From Phycisphaerae bacterium (GTDB lineage Bacteria; Planctomycetota; Phycisphaerae; UBA1845), in the NCBI GenBank assembly GCA_029260115.1, contig JAJDDW010000070.1, forward strand, positions 1 to 62,689: DNA of 62,689 nucleotides, written 5' to 3'. Made by a program: the position numbers and the translations under genes. The notes under the pieces are model-generated. The model was not told the origin of the DNA. It saw only the letters and a program-made list of their open reading frames with translations, and made no database searches. Positions 8,375-16,590 of this stretch are shown here, piece by piece. Each line of letters begins with the position of its first letter. Positions within the stretch are counted from its first letter, which is position 1.

Positions 8375-11119
8375 CTACGGACAGCTAGGCACGCAAGTTC
8401 CCGTGAGGCAATCCGTGACGCCGAACCCAAAAGGCGCACCCTCGAAAGCTTTAACGCCACGCAGTAAGTCACCGCCGGATATAATGAAGTTAGGCAACGC
8501 GCCATCAGTATCAACGCGGGCTAAATGGGGAGCGCCAGGGCTAGACGCGAATTTTTTTACTATTGAAACAAGGTCATTTCCAGTTACGAGGCCGTCAGGA
8601 GCAATCCATTTTCCCGCAATAAAACCGCCATTGATGTCTCCAAACTGTCGCCCAGCAGCGAATTGTGGCGCGGTCGTGAATATCGACAATGGATCGCCGA
8701 AGGTGGTATCATCGAGTGTTGCTTCTACGACGTATTCATTTCCAGGAACTAAAATACAGCCGTTTACGTGTACACCGGAAACGGCTGACCAATTGCAAAA
8801 CTCCGGCGTTTGAACCAGTGTTGAGAATAGGCCTTCGACACCGAGGTCGTTGAGTGTGCAGCCTACATACCAGGGTGTCGCATCGCCGACTCGCGTAACG
8901 CGATAGGCTACGTTCTCAGTATTCGTGCTTGGGTCGAATGAGATATACCGATCTTTCGTATAGCCAAGCTCGCCGGATAGTGCTACCGGAGCAAAAAGCC
9001 CTAACTCTACGATCATGTCTTTATTGATTATGTTTGTCTTCGCTACGCCGTCGTCATCGGTCACACGAAGCGCGACGGAAAATGTTCCGGCGCTGGCAAA
9101 AGAATGTGGAATGACCATGCCCGTGTCATCAACATTAAAGCTGAGGCCATCATAACTGAAATCCCAATCGTAACTGACAATGGTTCGCGGTGGTGTGGGG
9201 TGCATAGAGAGAGAGCCGTCAAACATGACGGATTGTCCGACGAAGGGGGCACCTATCGATGGTGTATAGCGAGCTACGGGGCCAGCGGTGTCATCGCGTA
9301 GAACGAACAAGCCTCGTTCAATGTCAGAACCAAGGATGATGCCGCTAGGTAAGCTGGGGTCAACGCCCCAAAGCCCGACGAAGTCTTGCCTATTGTCTTC
9401 AGGGAAGGTGTCAAAAAAGCCAATTTCGACCGGGGTCGATGGGTTCGTGATGTCGGTCACGCGCATACCAGTGCTGTAGTTGGCTTGGTAGGCACGGTCG
9501 CCGCGGACGATTAGATTGTGATCGATCGCGGGTTTGCCGTTTGTGGGGGCCGCGACTAGCTGCGGGTTGTTGAGGTTTTCAATATTGAATACATAAGTCG
9601 TCGTAGTAGAAACGTTGGGGTTCTGTAACTCGTCTAACTCATCGCCAAAAATTAGGTGCTTGCGATCTTCTGTCGTCCAACCTTGATGGCAATACGTGAC
9701 GTTAGGATAGGTACGCTTGGATATTTGAAACATATTCAGCTTGTCGCTGACATCAACGACATAAAAGCCTGTACCTTCCGCGAAGCAAAAGGCTATCTCT
9801 CGACCAGCGTAAATGCCGCTGTCGTATGTGACGATGTGTAAGTCGTGGCAACGATCATTAGAAGCAGGAATCCACTCGCCCGCAATAGCCGGGTTGATAG
9901 GGTCACTGGCATCGATAGCCGTGATTCCCGCGCCACCATTTCTATTAGATAAAGCAAGGTATAAGAAACCACTGTCTGGGTTGTAAGCGATATTGTGTGA
10001 CGTTGAAAAGAAACCGTCTAAAAATGACGTATTGGCCAATGATACACTGCCGCTATCGACCAACGTTAGGTCTATGATTTGCAAGCCATTTCCGGTTTGT
10101 TCTATGACATTGTACGCATATTCGCCGTGTACTTTCATATCGCGCCAGGTGGAGCAAGGACCAGCTACCGTGCCGACAACAACTGGGTTGATCGGGTCGG
10201 TAACTTCGACGACACCGACTGAGCATTCTAAGCCGATGATGGCATATTCCCGGCCAGAAGGAGAAACATAACCCCATACATCGTTAGCTTCTGCTGGGTT
10301 GTCTGCAAAATCGCTCAATTGCACATGGCTGAGCAGGGTCACGTTGTTAGAAGTGAATCCAGATGGGCCAGGCTCGTTGCAGTCCGCAAATTCGCAGGTG
10401 AGTCCAGCACTAAATTTGCTGTTAGTAAAAAGCGCGGTGCATTGAGATTGAGTTTGGTCATCGACACATGACATGTCATCGAGATTGCAACACGCGCCAG
10501 TGGGTTCAACGGCGGATATATGCATCTGATAAGCGCCTGCGGTGCTAACCGGAACGTAATATGTACCTGCGGCTAGCCCATCAAACGTGCGCCAACCACC
10601 GTTGTCGTCGCATACTGGTGCGCCTGAACTCGAGATGCCATTGAAAATAAAACCTGTGCAATTATTGCCTACGGGGCAAGCGCTAAACACGACGTTGAAC
10701 ATGTTTGCGCTTCCGCCTGTACAGCAGAAATCGATGATCACGTCAGCAGGTGCATCTAGCGTAAACGCTTCCCACCACATACCCAGATTGCAAGAGTCGG
10801 GGCCACTGATCGCTGAACTATCGCCTGAGATAGTGACCAATGTAGGAAAGCCGATTGGCCCAGGCGTGATGGGATGATCCACTGCCATTGAGCATGTATC
10901 ATTCCCGGTAAAGACCTGTAGTGAACAGTCATCTACCAATGCGGCATTGAGGTTAGACCCACCAGTACCGACATCGCGCTTGGGTGAAGTAGTCGCAGTA
11001 GGTACAACATTCGAGGTAGGGCGTTTAGCGTTCATTCCCGGTGGAATGGCCATCGAGGTTGAAGTTGATAACGCGAACAGCATTAATCCGACCATCATAC
11101 TTTTCATCATCTGCGACAT
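8375..11119 (-). CDS. Secreted choice-of-anchor-B family protein with PKD domain
   Basis: About 914 residues, exported. I chose the ATG at 11119 because AAGGA lies seven bases upstream and a classic signal peptide follows at once (MVGLMLFALSTSTSMA); the open frame 120 bases longer has no such support. After a low-complexity linker comes a disulfide-rich beta domain (about 55-215), then a Cys-rich link (GACCNLDDMSCVDDQTQSQC). Next is a choice-of-anchor-B/LVIVD-type beta-propeller (about 250-590: NNVTLLSHVQLSDF, VEVTDPINPVVVGTV, DMKVHGEYAYNV), and a PKD domain (about 610-690: SYDWDFSYDG). The C-terminus holds dockerin-like segments (GDINGGF, DGLVTGNDLVSIV, ISGGDLLRGV). The family is extracellular with no known enzymatic role. 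Confidence 0.85.
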   Translation of the reverse strand: MSQMMKSMMVGLMLFALSTSTSMAIPPGMNAKRPTSNVVPTATTSPKRDVGTGGSNLNAALVDDCSLQVFTGNDTCSMAVDHPITPGPIGFPTLVTISGDSSAISGPDSCNLGMWWEAFTLDAPADVIIDFCCTGGSANMFNVVFSACPVGNNCTGFIFNGISSSGAPVCDDNGGWRTFDGLAAGTYYVPVSTAGAYQMHISAVEPTGACCNLDDMSCVDDQTQSQCTALFTNSKFSAGLTCEFADCNEPGPSGFTSNNVTLLSHVQLSDFADNPAEANDVWGYVSPSGREYAIIGLECSVGVVEVTDPINPVVVGTVAGPCSTWRDMKVHGEYAYNVIEQTGNGLQIIDLTLVDSGSVSLANTSFLDGFFSTSHNIAYNPDSGFLYLALSNRNGGAGITAIDASDPINPAIAGEWIPASNDRCHDLHIVTYDSGIYAGREIAFCFAEGTGFYVVDVSDKLNMFQISKRTYPNVTYCHQGWTTEDRKHLIFGDELDELQNPNVSTTTTYVFNIENLNNPQLVAAPTNGKPAIDHNLIVRGDRAYQANYSTGMRVTDITNPSTPVEIGFFDTFPEDNRQDFVGLWGVDPSLPSGIILGSDIERGLFVLRDDTAGPVARYTPSIGAPFVGQSVMFDGSLSMHPTPPRTIVSYDWDFSYDGLSFNVDDTGMVIPHSFASAGTFSVALRVTDDDGVAKTNIINKDMIVELGLFAPVALSGELGYTKDRYISFDPSTNTENVAYRVTRVGDATPWYVGCTLNDLGVEGLFSTLVQTPEFCNWSAVSGVHVNGCILVPGNEYVVEATLDDTTFGDPLSIFTTAPQFAAGRQFGDINGGFIAGKWIAPDGLVTGNDLVSIVKKFASSPGAPHLARVDTDGALPNFIISGGDLLRGVKAFEGAPFGFGVTDCLTGTCVPSCP

Positions 11120-11340
11120 ATACCCATCCTTACAATACAAAAAAAACGGAAACCAAATCAAGCAATTTATAACGGGGGAGACCGCATAACCCATGTTACA
11201 GATATGATCTGTTAAATGAAAGACTTTTCTTCGACACAAGCACCCTAAATGACTGGTTCTTACAAGGAGGAATTGTGGGTAGCCGGTATTATTACAGAAC
11301 TACTGCAAAATAGCGCGGCAGCGCCGCGAAGGGCCTATAA

Positions 11341-11364
11341 AAAAACCGACCCGAAGGTCGGTTT
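11341..11364 (-). terminator. Rho-independent terminator after rplT
   Basis: On the minus strand, AAACCGACC pairs with GGTCGGTTT around a TTCG tetraloop, followed by a T run. It lies 30 bases after the rplT stop codon and ends the rpmI-rplT transcript. Confidence 0.9.
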
Positions 11365-11393
11365 AATCGTATTTGAATTAGTGTAGCCGAAAA

Positions 11394-11765
11394 TTAGGCG
11401 GCGGCCGCTCTGGGCTTATGCTGCTTGGCTAGCTCGACGATAGCGTCAAAATCCTGAGGATTGTGGATCGCGATTTCGCTGAGCATTTTTCGGTTTATTT
11501 CCAGGTCCATATCGTTAAGGGCATAGATGAATCGGCTGTAATTGATGCCACGCATGCGGCAGGCGGCCGTGATGCGCGTAATCCACAAAGCTCGGAAATC
11601 GCGCTTACGCAGACGACGTCCGACATAGGCGAAAACACGAGAGCGAACCAACGCCTCCTTGGCTAATCGCCAACGTTTACCTGGCGCACCGCGGCGTCCA
11701 CGCGCTTCTTTAAGAATACGCACTTTCTTGCGGTGTCTGGCAGCGCCATAGGTCGCTCTTCCCAT
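11394..11765 (-). CDS. rplT: 50S ribosomal protein L20
   Basis: A 123-residue L20 protein, a primary 23S rRNA-binding protein needed early in assembly of the large subunit. Family blocks are clear: RHRKKVRILKEARGRRG, RKRDFRALWITRITAACR, YSRFIYALNDMDLEINRKML and IAIHNPQDFDAIV. I start it at the ATG at 11765, which begins MGRATYGAARHRKK and has AAGGAG nine bases upstream; the 12-residue longer frame does not match the family. It sits downstream of rpmI in the usual order. In many bacteria L20 represses its own operon by binding the leader; no such site was identified here. Confidence 0.97.
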   Translation of the reverse strand: MGRATYGAARHRKKVRILKEARGRRGAPGKRWRLAKEALVRSRVFAYVGRRLRKRDFRALWITRITAACRMRGINYSRFIYALNDMDLEINRKMLSEIAIHNPQDFDAIVELAKQHKPRAAAA

Positions 11766-11835
11766 CTCGATAATCTCCTTGATCGTATCGGCTGCGAGCA
11801 AAAGCTTGCTACCGACTTACTGTGCAATAAATATC

Positions 11836-12033
11836 TTAGGCCTTGCCGATCGCTTCTCTGATCCGCTTTTGTAGAATACTGTTGAGGATGTTAGGCTTAC
11901 GCAATCTGCGACGCCGATTGCCGGACTTTCCGCTCATTAAGTGACCGGTGAACGAACTACGGTAACGAATCTTACCACTCGCAGTCACGCGGACGCGTTT
12001 TCTAAGGCCTTTATGGGTCTTCATTTTCGGCAT
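11836..12033 (-). CDS. rpmI: 50S ribosomal protein L35
   Basis: A 65-residue basic protein with the L35 pattern MPKMKTHKGLRKRVRVTASG, then RRRRLRKPNIL and a C-terminal helix. The family start MPKMKTH corresponds to the ATG at 12033. An in-frame ATG 12 bases earlier abuts the GGGAG ribosome-binding site and is too close to be used. rplT follows after 70 bases. The usual upstream partner infC is missing: a glycosyltransferase gene diverges from here instead. Confidence 0.96.
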   Translation of the reverse strand: MPKMKTHKGLRKRVRVTASGKIRYRSSFTGHLMSGKSGNRRRRLRKPNILNSILQKRIREAIGKA

Positions 12034-12081
12034 AACAACAAACATCTCCCTAACGGAGTCAGAAATTCACAATAGCGGCGT

Positions 12082-12109
12082 ATTATACAGATCAAGCCGG
12101 TTTCTGCAA
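12082..12109 (-). promoter_or_regulatory. Sigma-70-type promoter for rpmI-rplT
   Basis: On the minus strand a -35 TTGCAG and a perfect -10 TATAAT are separated by 16 bases, about 49 bases before the rpmI start codon. It is the best housekeeping promoter match seen in this part of the window. Confidence 0.65.
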
Positions 12110-12286
12110 CTGCCTTCAAAACCTTACTTGCCAGGTTTTTGGAATGCGATAGCTATTTGACGAAATCGGCGGATTTTCAGCTCTATTGAGTCGTGGGGGC
12201 AGAAGTTGAAGATACGAGCTATCCCAGGTTCCAATATCTTCCCGTATGATCGCAGGTAGCCGAAATGTATTTGGGAGTATTGGTTC

Positions 12287-13957
12287 ATGGCTGAGATGTC
12301 TGAAAACGCGGTTTCTTCGTCAAGATGGCCTCTACATTGGCTATGGTTTGTGATCATTGTCCTGTTGGCTGGGATGCTCCGATTTTGGGGGTTGTCTGAG
12401 CGGGAAATCTGGATCGATGAATCGTGTACGTCTTACGTGGTCGGGCATTGGGCAGATTGGCCGGGGGATGGACCTGATCAGCAGACGAGCGTCGCGCATA
12501 AGCCGTATTTCTGGGCCTTGTCCCATTGGACGCAATTACTCGGGGATCATGCGTGGGGGCTGCGAAGCTTTTCTGTCATTGGGGGATGTTTCGCTGTCAT
12601 TGCGATCGGGCTGCTGGGGGGATCGTTGGCTGGGCCACGGGTGGCGTTCATGGCGATGATGCTAGCGGCAGTCAATCCGCTGTTGATTCACTATAGCCAA
12701 CAAGCCCGGGTCTATGCCTGGTGGATATTTTTTTCAACAGTATGGCTATTTTGTCTGCAACGGGCGGCGCGATCGCTGCGCTGGCGATGGTGGTTGGCCA
12801 GTGTCATCGCTGCGGCGGCGTGTTTTTTCGTTCACTATCACACACTGTTTTTTCTACCGGCTAGTGTTTGTTGCGTTAGCATGTCAGGGCAGCGAGGTAA
12901 GGCGCTGCGGCAATGGTTAATATCCTATGCCGTCCTAGCTGTGGTGATGATTCCGATCGTTATTAACTATGTGATCCCGCTTGGTCATCAAGGTCCAAGG
13001 CAATGGCTAGCGCAAACATGGCTGCATACTCCGCCATCGCTGGCGATTTTGAAATCGCTGGGCGCGATGCTGCCCACTGCGGACTACCCGAATTATCTGG
13101 GCGCGCTGGGCGCTGCGATTGGTCAGATGAAATTACAGTGGGGCGCAGTGTGGGCATATTCTATTTTGCTGCTGCCCGCAGTGTTCATGTTGGCTGGGCT
13201 AGTTTGTATCGTGTTTTGTAAGCAGCCGGAAAAAATTAGTGCTGTAGGCGGCGCGAAGGCGAGTCATTTGAGTATCCATGCTGCTGCTTGGCTGGGTGGT
13301 TTTATGGTTTTTGGTTTGGTGATAATGGCCGGGTATTCGGCGTTGGTGTCTCCGGCTTATATCGTAGGGCGATATGACCTCATGGCTTTACCGGCAATCA
13401 TCGTATTGTTCGCGCTGGGTATGGACGCATTAGCCAGGTGCTGCACGGCTTCGGTAAAGGCTTCATCATGGGTAAGTGCAATGTTATTGGTGGTCCTGAC
13501 GGCTTGCAGCGCCAGCGTCTTAGCGGCTCAGCAACAGGTTAAGCCATCGAGTGACACGCATGATCGCGCGAAGCGCATTGCGTCAGCGGTGGATGATAAT
13601 GATTTGATCGTGAGCATGTCCATGTACAAATGGTTTATGGATTACGAATGGCGGCAGATGGGGTTTGGGGCGGAAGTTGTTTCATATCCAAGCAATCACG
13701 ATCGTCAGCTATGTTGGGATGACGCCGAAGTTGAGTTGGCTGCACCTGAGAAATTAAGCGAGGATGTGGCCAAGACGATGGTACGGATTGATGAAGCGAT
13801 TAGTCAAGGTCGCCGCGTGTGGTTATTAGCCCAGGGTGCGCCGGAAGGCCCGCGCTGGGAAGTAAATCTGCGTTTGTTTATGGCCATGCGCGAGAAACAT
13901 ATCGATGTAGAGCTGCGAGATGAGTGGGTAGGATTAGCTGAGTTGAAAAAACGTTAG
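12287..13957 (+). CDS. GT-C family glycosyltransferase (GT39-like), second copy
   Basis: A 556-residue polytopic membrane protein with about 10 hydrophobic segments. The first extracytoplasmic loop has the catalytic-type motif IWIDESCT, and the second carries YSQQARVYAWW, a hallmark of bacterial mannosyltransferase-like GT39/PMT proteins. The soluble C-terminal end (about 420-556) has an alternating alpha/beta pattern. It probably adds a sugar from a polyprenyl-phosphate donor to an extracytoplasmic acceptor; the substrate is unknown. The ATG at 12287 or the one two codons on (MSENAV) could be the start. It diverges from the ribosomal-protein operon and is not a close copy of the glycosyltransferase at 6.5-8.2 kb. 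Confidence 0.82.
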   Translation: MAEMSENAVSSSRWPLHWLWFVIIVLLAGMLRFWGLSEREIWIDESCTSYVVGHWADWPGDGPDQQTSVAHKPYFWALSHWTQLLGDHAWGLRSFSVIGGCFAVIAIGLLGGSLAGPRVAFMAMMLAAVNPLLIHYSQQARVYAWWIFFSTVWLFCLQRAARSLRWRWWLASVIAAAACFFVHYHTLFFLPASVCCVSMSGQRGKALRQWLISYAVLAVVMIPIVINYVIPLGHQGPRQWLAQTWLHTPPSLAILKSLGAMLPTADYPNYLGALGAAIGQMKLQWGAVWAYSILLLPAVFMLAGLVCIVFCKQPEKISAVGGAKASHLSIHAAAWLGGFMVFGLVIMAGYSALVSPAYIVGRYDLMALPAIIVLFALGMDALARCCTASVKASSWVSAMLLVVLTACSASVLAAQQQVKPSSDTHDRAKRIASAVDDNDLIVSMSMYKWFMDYEWRQMGFGAEVVSYPSNHDRQLCWDDAEVELAAPEKLSEDVAKTMVRIDEAISQGRRVWLLAQGAPEGPRWEVNLRLFMAMREKHIDVELRDEWVGLAELKKR

Positions 13958-14106
13958 AGCTTTGGGCGTATGAAACAGCCGGAAGCTGTTGTAATTGGAC
14001 TGATTCCAAAGTTGGTTTATTATTTGGTGACGCGATTGCGTCGATCATCGACTCCCCCATGTCCAAAAAGAAAGACATTGAACACCCGACCAATAGGATT
14101 TGAGTC

Positions 14107-15051
14107 ATGGCTGAATACAAATATAGATTACGATTTCACTTGCCTGAACACCATACCATTGGATGGGACGATGCAGAGCTCGAAATTCCGACTGGGGACG
14201 ACCTCGAACATTTAAGACTTACTCTGGACCACGGTACTGGCCCCATTAAATCTGCTCGTTGGCTAGTATTGGAAGGCGGCCCCTTCAACACGTTAGAGGA
14301 TGCGGAGACGGCAGGAAAGCGGGCTCGTCGTTCCTTGATGCAATACTCCATTCGGTTTCATGTCGGAATCGATCTGGGGAAAGACAAGTCAACTGGTGGC
14401 ATGTTCAAGGGTTTCAAAGATAAAATTTATGATAAGACTAGTGTACGAGTCCTAGATGAAGTACACGGATTGCAGGTTTACGAATCAACTGGAAATGTTA
14501 GTTTTGTCAATTGTAGTGCCTCCGCCGTACTTGGTAATCAAGTTTCTAATTTTCTTGAAATGTTTCTTCCTGCAAACACTGACAAATTTCAACCGAATCC
14601 CAAGCAAGAATTAGCAATTGAGCTCTATAGTGCGTCACAATTTGAATTATCAGTGCGCAACCGTTTTCTTACTTTAGTAATGGCTGTTGAGGCTTTACTG
14701 GAACCCAAAGATCGTCCTCAAGATGTGAAGAGGTATGTCAATTCATTTGTAGATCATATTGAACAGTCCTGTCTACCAACAAATGAAAAACAGTCCATTG
14801 TAAGAAGTCTGAATTGGCTTTATCAAGATTCGATTGGACGGACGGGTAAATTGCTTGCAGAAAGATTGCTCAAAGGAAAAAAATATAACATCAAGTCGCC
14901 ATGCATCTTTTTCCGAGACTGCTATTCTTTGCGGAGCCAATTAGTTCACTATGGAAAATTCAGTGATAAGACCGTAGACATTGGACACATCGTTTCTGAA
15001 TTGAGTCGATTTGTCTCGGACTTACTTGTGGCGTCTTGTTGTGGTCTATAG
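14107..15051 (+). CDS. HEPN-domain (Apea-like) protein
   Basis: A 314-residue soluble protein. The C-terminal third (about 190-310) is helical and ends in the motif Arg276-x4-His281 (RSQLVHYG), preceded by FFRDCYSLR. This matches the RX4-6H active-site pattern of HEPN domains, most like the Apea-like subgroup. HEPN proteins are often metal-independent RNases in defence or toxin systems, but some are non-catalytic. The N-terminal half, with many beta-like stretches, is not recognised. AGGA lies nine bases before the ATG. The gene is more AT-rich than the glycosyltransferase before it, which suggests acquisition. A 67-bp palindromic repeat begins four bases after its stop. No antitoxin partner such as MNT is adjacent. 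Confidence 0.68.
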   Translation: MAEYKYRLRFHLPEHHTIGWDDAELEIPTGDDLEHLRLTLDHGTGPIKSARWLVLEGGPFNTLEDAETAGKRARRSLMQYSIRFHVGIDLGKDKSTGGMFKGFKDKIYDKTSVRVLDEVHGLQVYESTGNVSFVNCSASAVLGNQVSNFLEMFLPANTDKFQPNPKQELAIELYSASQFELSVRNRFLTLVMAVEALLEPKDRPQDVKRYVNSFVDHIEQSCLPTNEKQSIVRSLNWLYQDSIGRTGKLLAERLLKGKKYNIKSPCIFFRDCYSLRSQLVHYGKFSDKTVDIGHIVSELSRFVSDLLVASCCGL

Positions 15052-15054
15052 TGT

Positions 15055-15121
15055 CGTAAGTCGGGTCATCGACCCGACGTTTCTTGACTCGTGATGTGCC
15101 GCGTCGATGACCCGACCTACG
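15055..15121. repeat. 67-bp palindromic REP/MITE-like element, copy A
   Basis: Begins CGTAAGTCGGGTCATCGACC and ends GTCGATGACCCGACCTACG, so its ends are inverted repeats, and each half contains its own GTCGGGTC/GACCCGAC hairpin. It is the same length as copy B at 15882 and nearly identical to it. Together they bracket the alkylation-repair gene. Confidence 0.9.
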
Positions 15122-15157
15122 CTAATATTTGATAGACTATCCGCCAATCGTCGAAAT

Positions 15158-15859
15158 CTATAGCTTTAACTTTTTCTTCAAATAATCGCTCGTTAAATGC
15201 TTCACAACATCATAAGGTTCACAACTGCTGTTGTTACCATAATCAAAGTCAATCGGGCCAACCGCCTTGGCTACGCGTACCGCGGCCTTGTTCAGTTTCT
15301 TATTTCGCTTTCCTATCCCCATCAACGCGCCACCCATCGCGAGTCTGACCCACATCTCCTCATCGCGTATGGTGTTATCGATATGCTTAATACGCTGAAG
15401 GTAATAATTATCGTCCATGGCCTTGATATTTTTCTTGGACAATTCATACAGCAGCGTGTAGCCGCATCTGCGACGTATGTCGTCTGAACTATCCATCCAA
15501 TCGCAGGCAAGATCAAATACGAATGGCGTCTTAGCAAGCGTTGCACCGCAGGAGACAAAGACGTGGGCTAACTCGCCGCCTTGGAGTTCTTCGACTTGCG
15601 CTTCAGCTTGATCACGCGATAACATTTTAGGATCGTCGATCAACAGACTAATTACCTTCGCATCGTAATAATCACTCTTCCAAAGCTGTTTCGCGAGCTT
15701 GTGATCTCTACCAACCTGTTTGGCTAGCTTTCTTAATTGAGTTAAACCGATACCAAAACTCTTGAGTTTATTATTTTTGACGCTTCTCTTTTTCCAATGA
15801 GCTATACCACGTTCGTCTCGATTCTCTTTCAACAGTGTTAGGACTTGAGTTTTTGTCAT
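15158..15859 (-). CDS. DNA alkylation repair protein (AlkD-like HEAT-repeat glycosylase)
   Basis: A 233-residue, strongly basic, all-helical protein. The pattern KSFGIGLTQLRKLAKQVGRDH, LAKQLWKSDYYDAKVISLLI, WMDSSDDIRRRCGYTLLYEL and EEMWVRLAMGGALMGIGKRNKKL matches the COG4912/AlkD family. These proteins remove N3- or N7-alkylated purines using stacked HEAT repeats. The Trp and Asp residues typical of the AlkD cleft seem present (LWKSDYYDAK), but I cannot confirm the catalytic Asp without alignment. It is more AT-rich than the leucine operon beside it, and palindromic repeat copies A and B lie 37 and 23 bases outside its ends, suggesting it moved as a cassette. Confidence 0.86.
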   Translation of the reverse strand: MTKTQVLTLLKENRDERGIAHWKKRSVKNNKLKSFGIGLTQLRKLAKQVGRDHKLAKQLWKSDYYDAKVISLLIDDPKMLSRDQAEAQVEELQGGELAHVFVSCGATLAKTPFVFDLACDWMDSSDDIRRRCGYTLLYELSKKNIKAMDDNYYLQRIKHIDNTIRDEEMWVRLAMGGALMGIGKRNKKLNKAAVRVAKAVGPIDFDYGNNSSCEPYDVVKHLTSDYLKKKLKL

Positions 15860-15881
15860 CAGTGAAATCCTATGTGAGTGG

Positions 15882-15948
15882 CGTAGGTCGGGTCATCGAC
15901 CCGACGTTTCTTGGCTCTTGTAGTGCCGGGTCGATGACCCGACCTACG
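15882..15948. repeat. 67-bp palindromic REP/MITE-like element, copy B
   Basis: Starts CGTAGGTCGGGTCATCGACC and ends GGGTCGATGACCCGACCTACG. It has the same length as copy A and differs from it mainly in the short central linker. It lies upstream of the alkylation-repair start, between that gene and the leucine operon. Confidence 0.92.
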
Positions 15949-15964
15949 GGATGGTTGCCATGCA

Positions 15965-16579
15965 TTAGCTTTCTATATCGACGCAATGCGCTACCCAGGC
16001 TTCTTTCACTATATCTATTTGTCCGGCGTATACTAGCTTATTCCAAGCTAAAATTTCTGTGACCAATCGTGCGACTATCGCGTTGACATCAAGCTGTTTC
16101 ATCTGATTAATTGATACATGATCGGCTAGGCATGTGGGCGGGAGTGCGCCGCTTTCTACTTGTCGTTCGTCCGGATGCACGTTGATGCCAATCCCCGTCA
16201 GCACAGCTAGCATTTTTCCTTGCTGGATGATCGACTCGGTGAGGATGCCACCTAGCTTTTTATTGTCTATGACGATGTCGTTAATGGGTTTGAGTTGGAC
16301 GGCGAGGCTAGTCTCTTTGCTGATTGCGTTTACGCAGGCCACGCCAGCCGCCAGGGTTAGAGTAGTGGTTTCTGGTAGTACGTCGCGCTCGCCTGGTTGA
16401 ATCACGGTCAGGTAAATGCCCGCATCGATTGGAGATGACCAACGATGGCCTAGCCTGCCTCGGCCTGCGGTCTGCTCGCGGGCTACGATGAACGTATCTT
16501 CGGTGATTTTGTTTTGGTCGAGTAGCCGTTTCGCTTCGTCGTTGGTGGAATCGATGGTGTCGTAGTGAAAGGCTAACAT
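15965..16579 (-). CDS. Biotin--[biotin carboxyl-carrier protein] ligase (second copy)
   Basis: About 204 residues, a minimal biotin ligase without a DNA-binding domain. The motifs DSTNDEAKRL, EQTAGRGRLGHRW, NKKLGGILTE and LTGIGINVHPD are intact. The usual KWPNDV becomes KPINDI, keeping the Lys, Asn and Asp. I prefer the ATG at 16579, 11 bases after the HMG-CoA lyase stop; a GTG at 16624 inside that gene is possible. It is the last gene of the leucine-degradation operon, so it probably charges the separate biotin carrier made by the same transcript. It shares only core motifs with the ligase at 5.7-6.5 kb, so the two are not a recent duplication. Confidence 0.88.
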   Translation of the reverse strand: MLAFHYDTIDSTNDEAKRLLDQNKITEDTFIVAREQTAGRGRLGHRWSSPIDAGIYLTVIQPGERDVLPETTTLTLAAGVACVNAISKETSLAVQLKPINDIVIDNKKLGGILTESIIQQGKMLAVLTGIGINVHPDERQVESGALPPTCLADHVSINQMKQLDVNAIVARLVTEILAWNKLVYAGQIDIVKEAWVAHCVDIES

Positions 16580-16590
16580 GAAAAGATGTC

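Noticed and set aside
12124..12357. 77-codon minus-strand frame before rpmI
   Set aside because: It overlaps the start of the glycosyltransferase and ends just before the rpmI promoter; no ribosome-binding site or family pattern.
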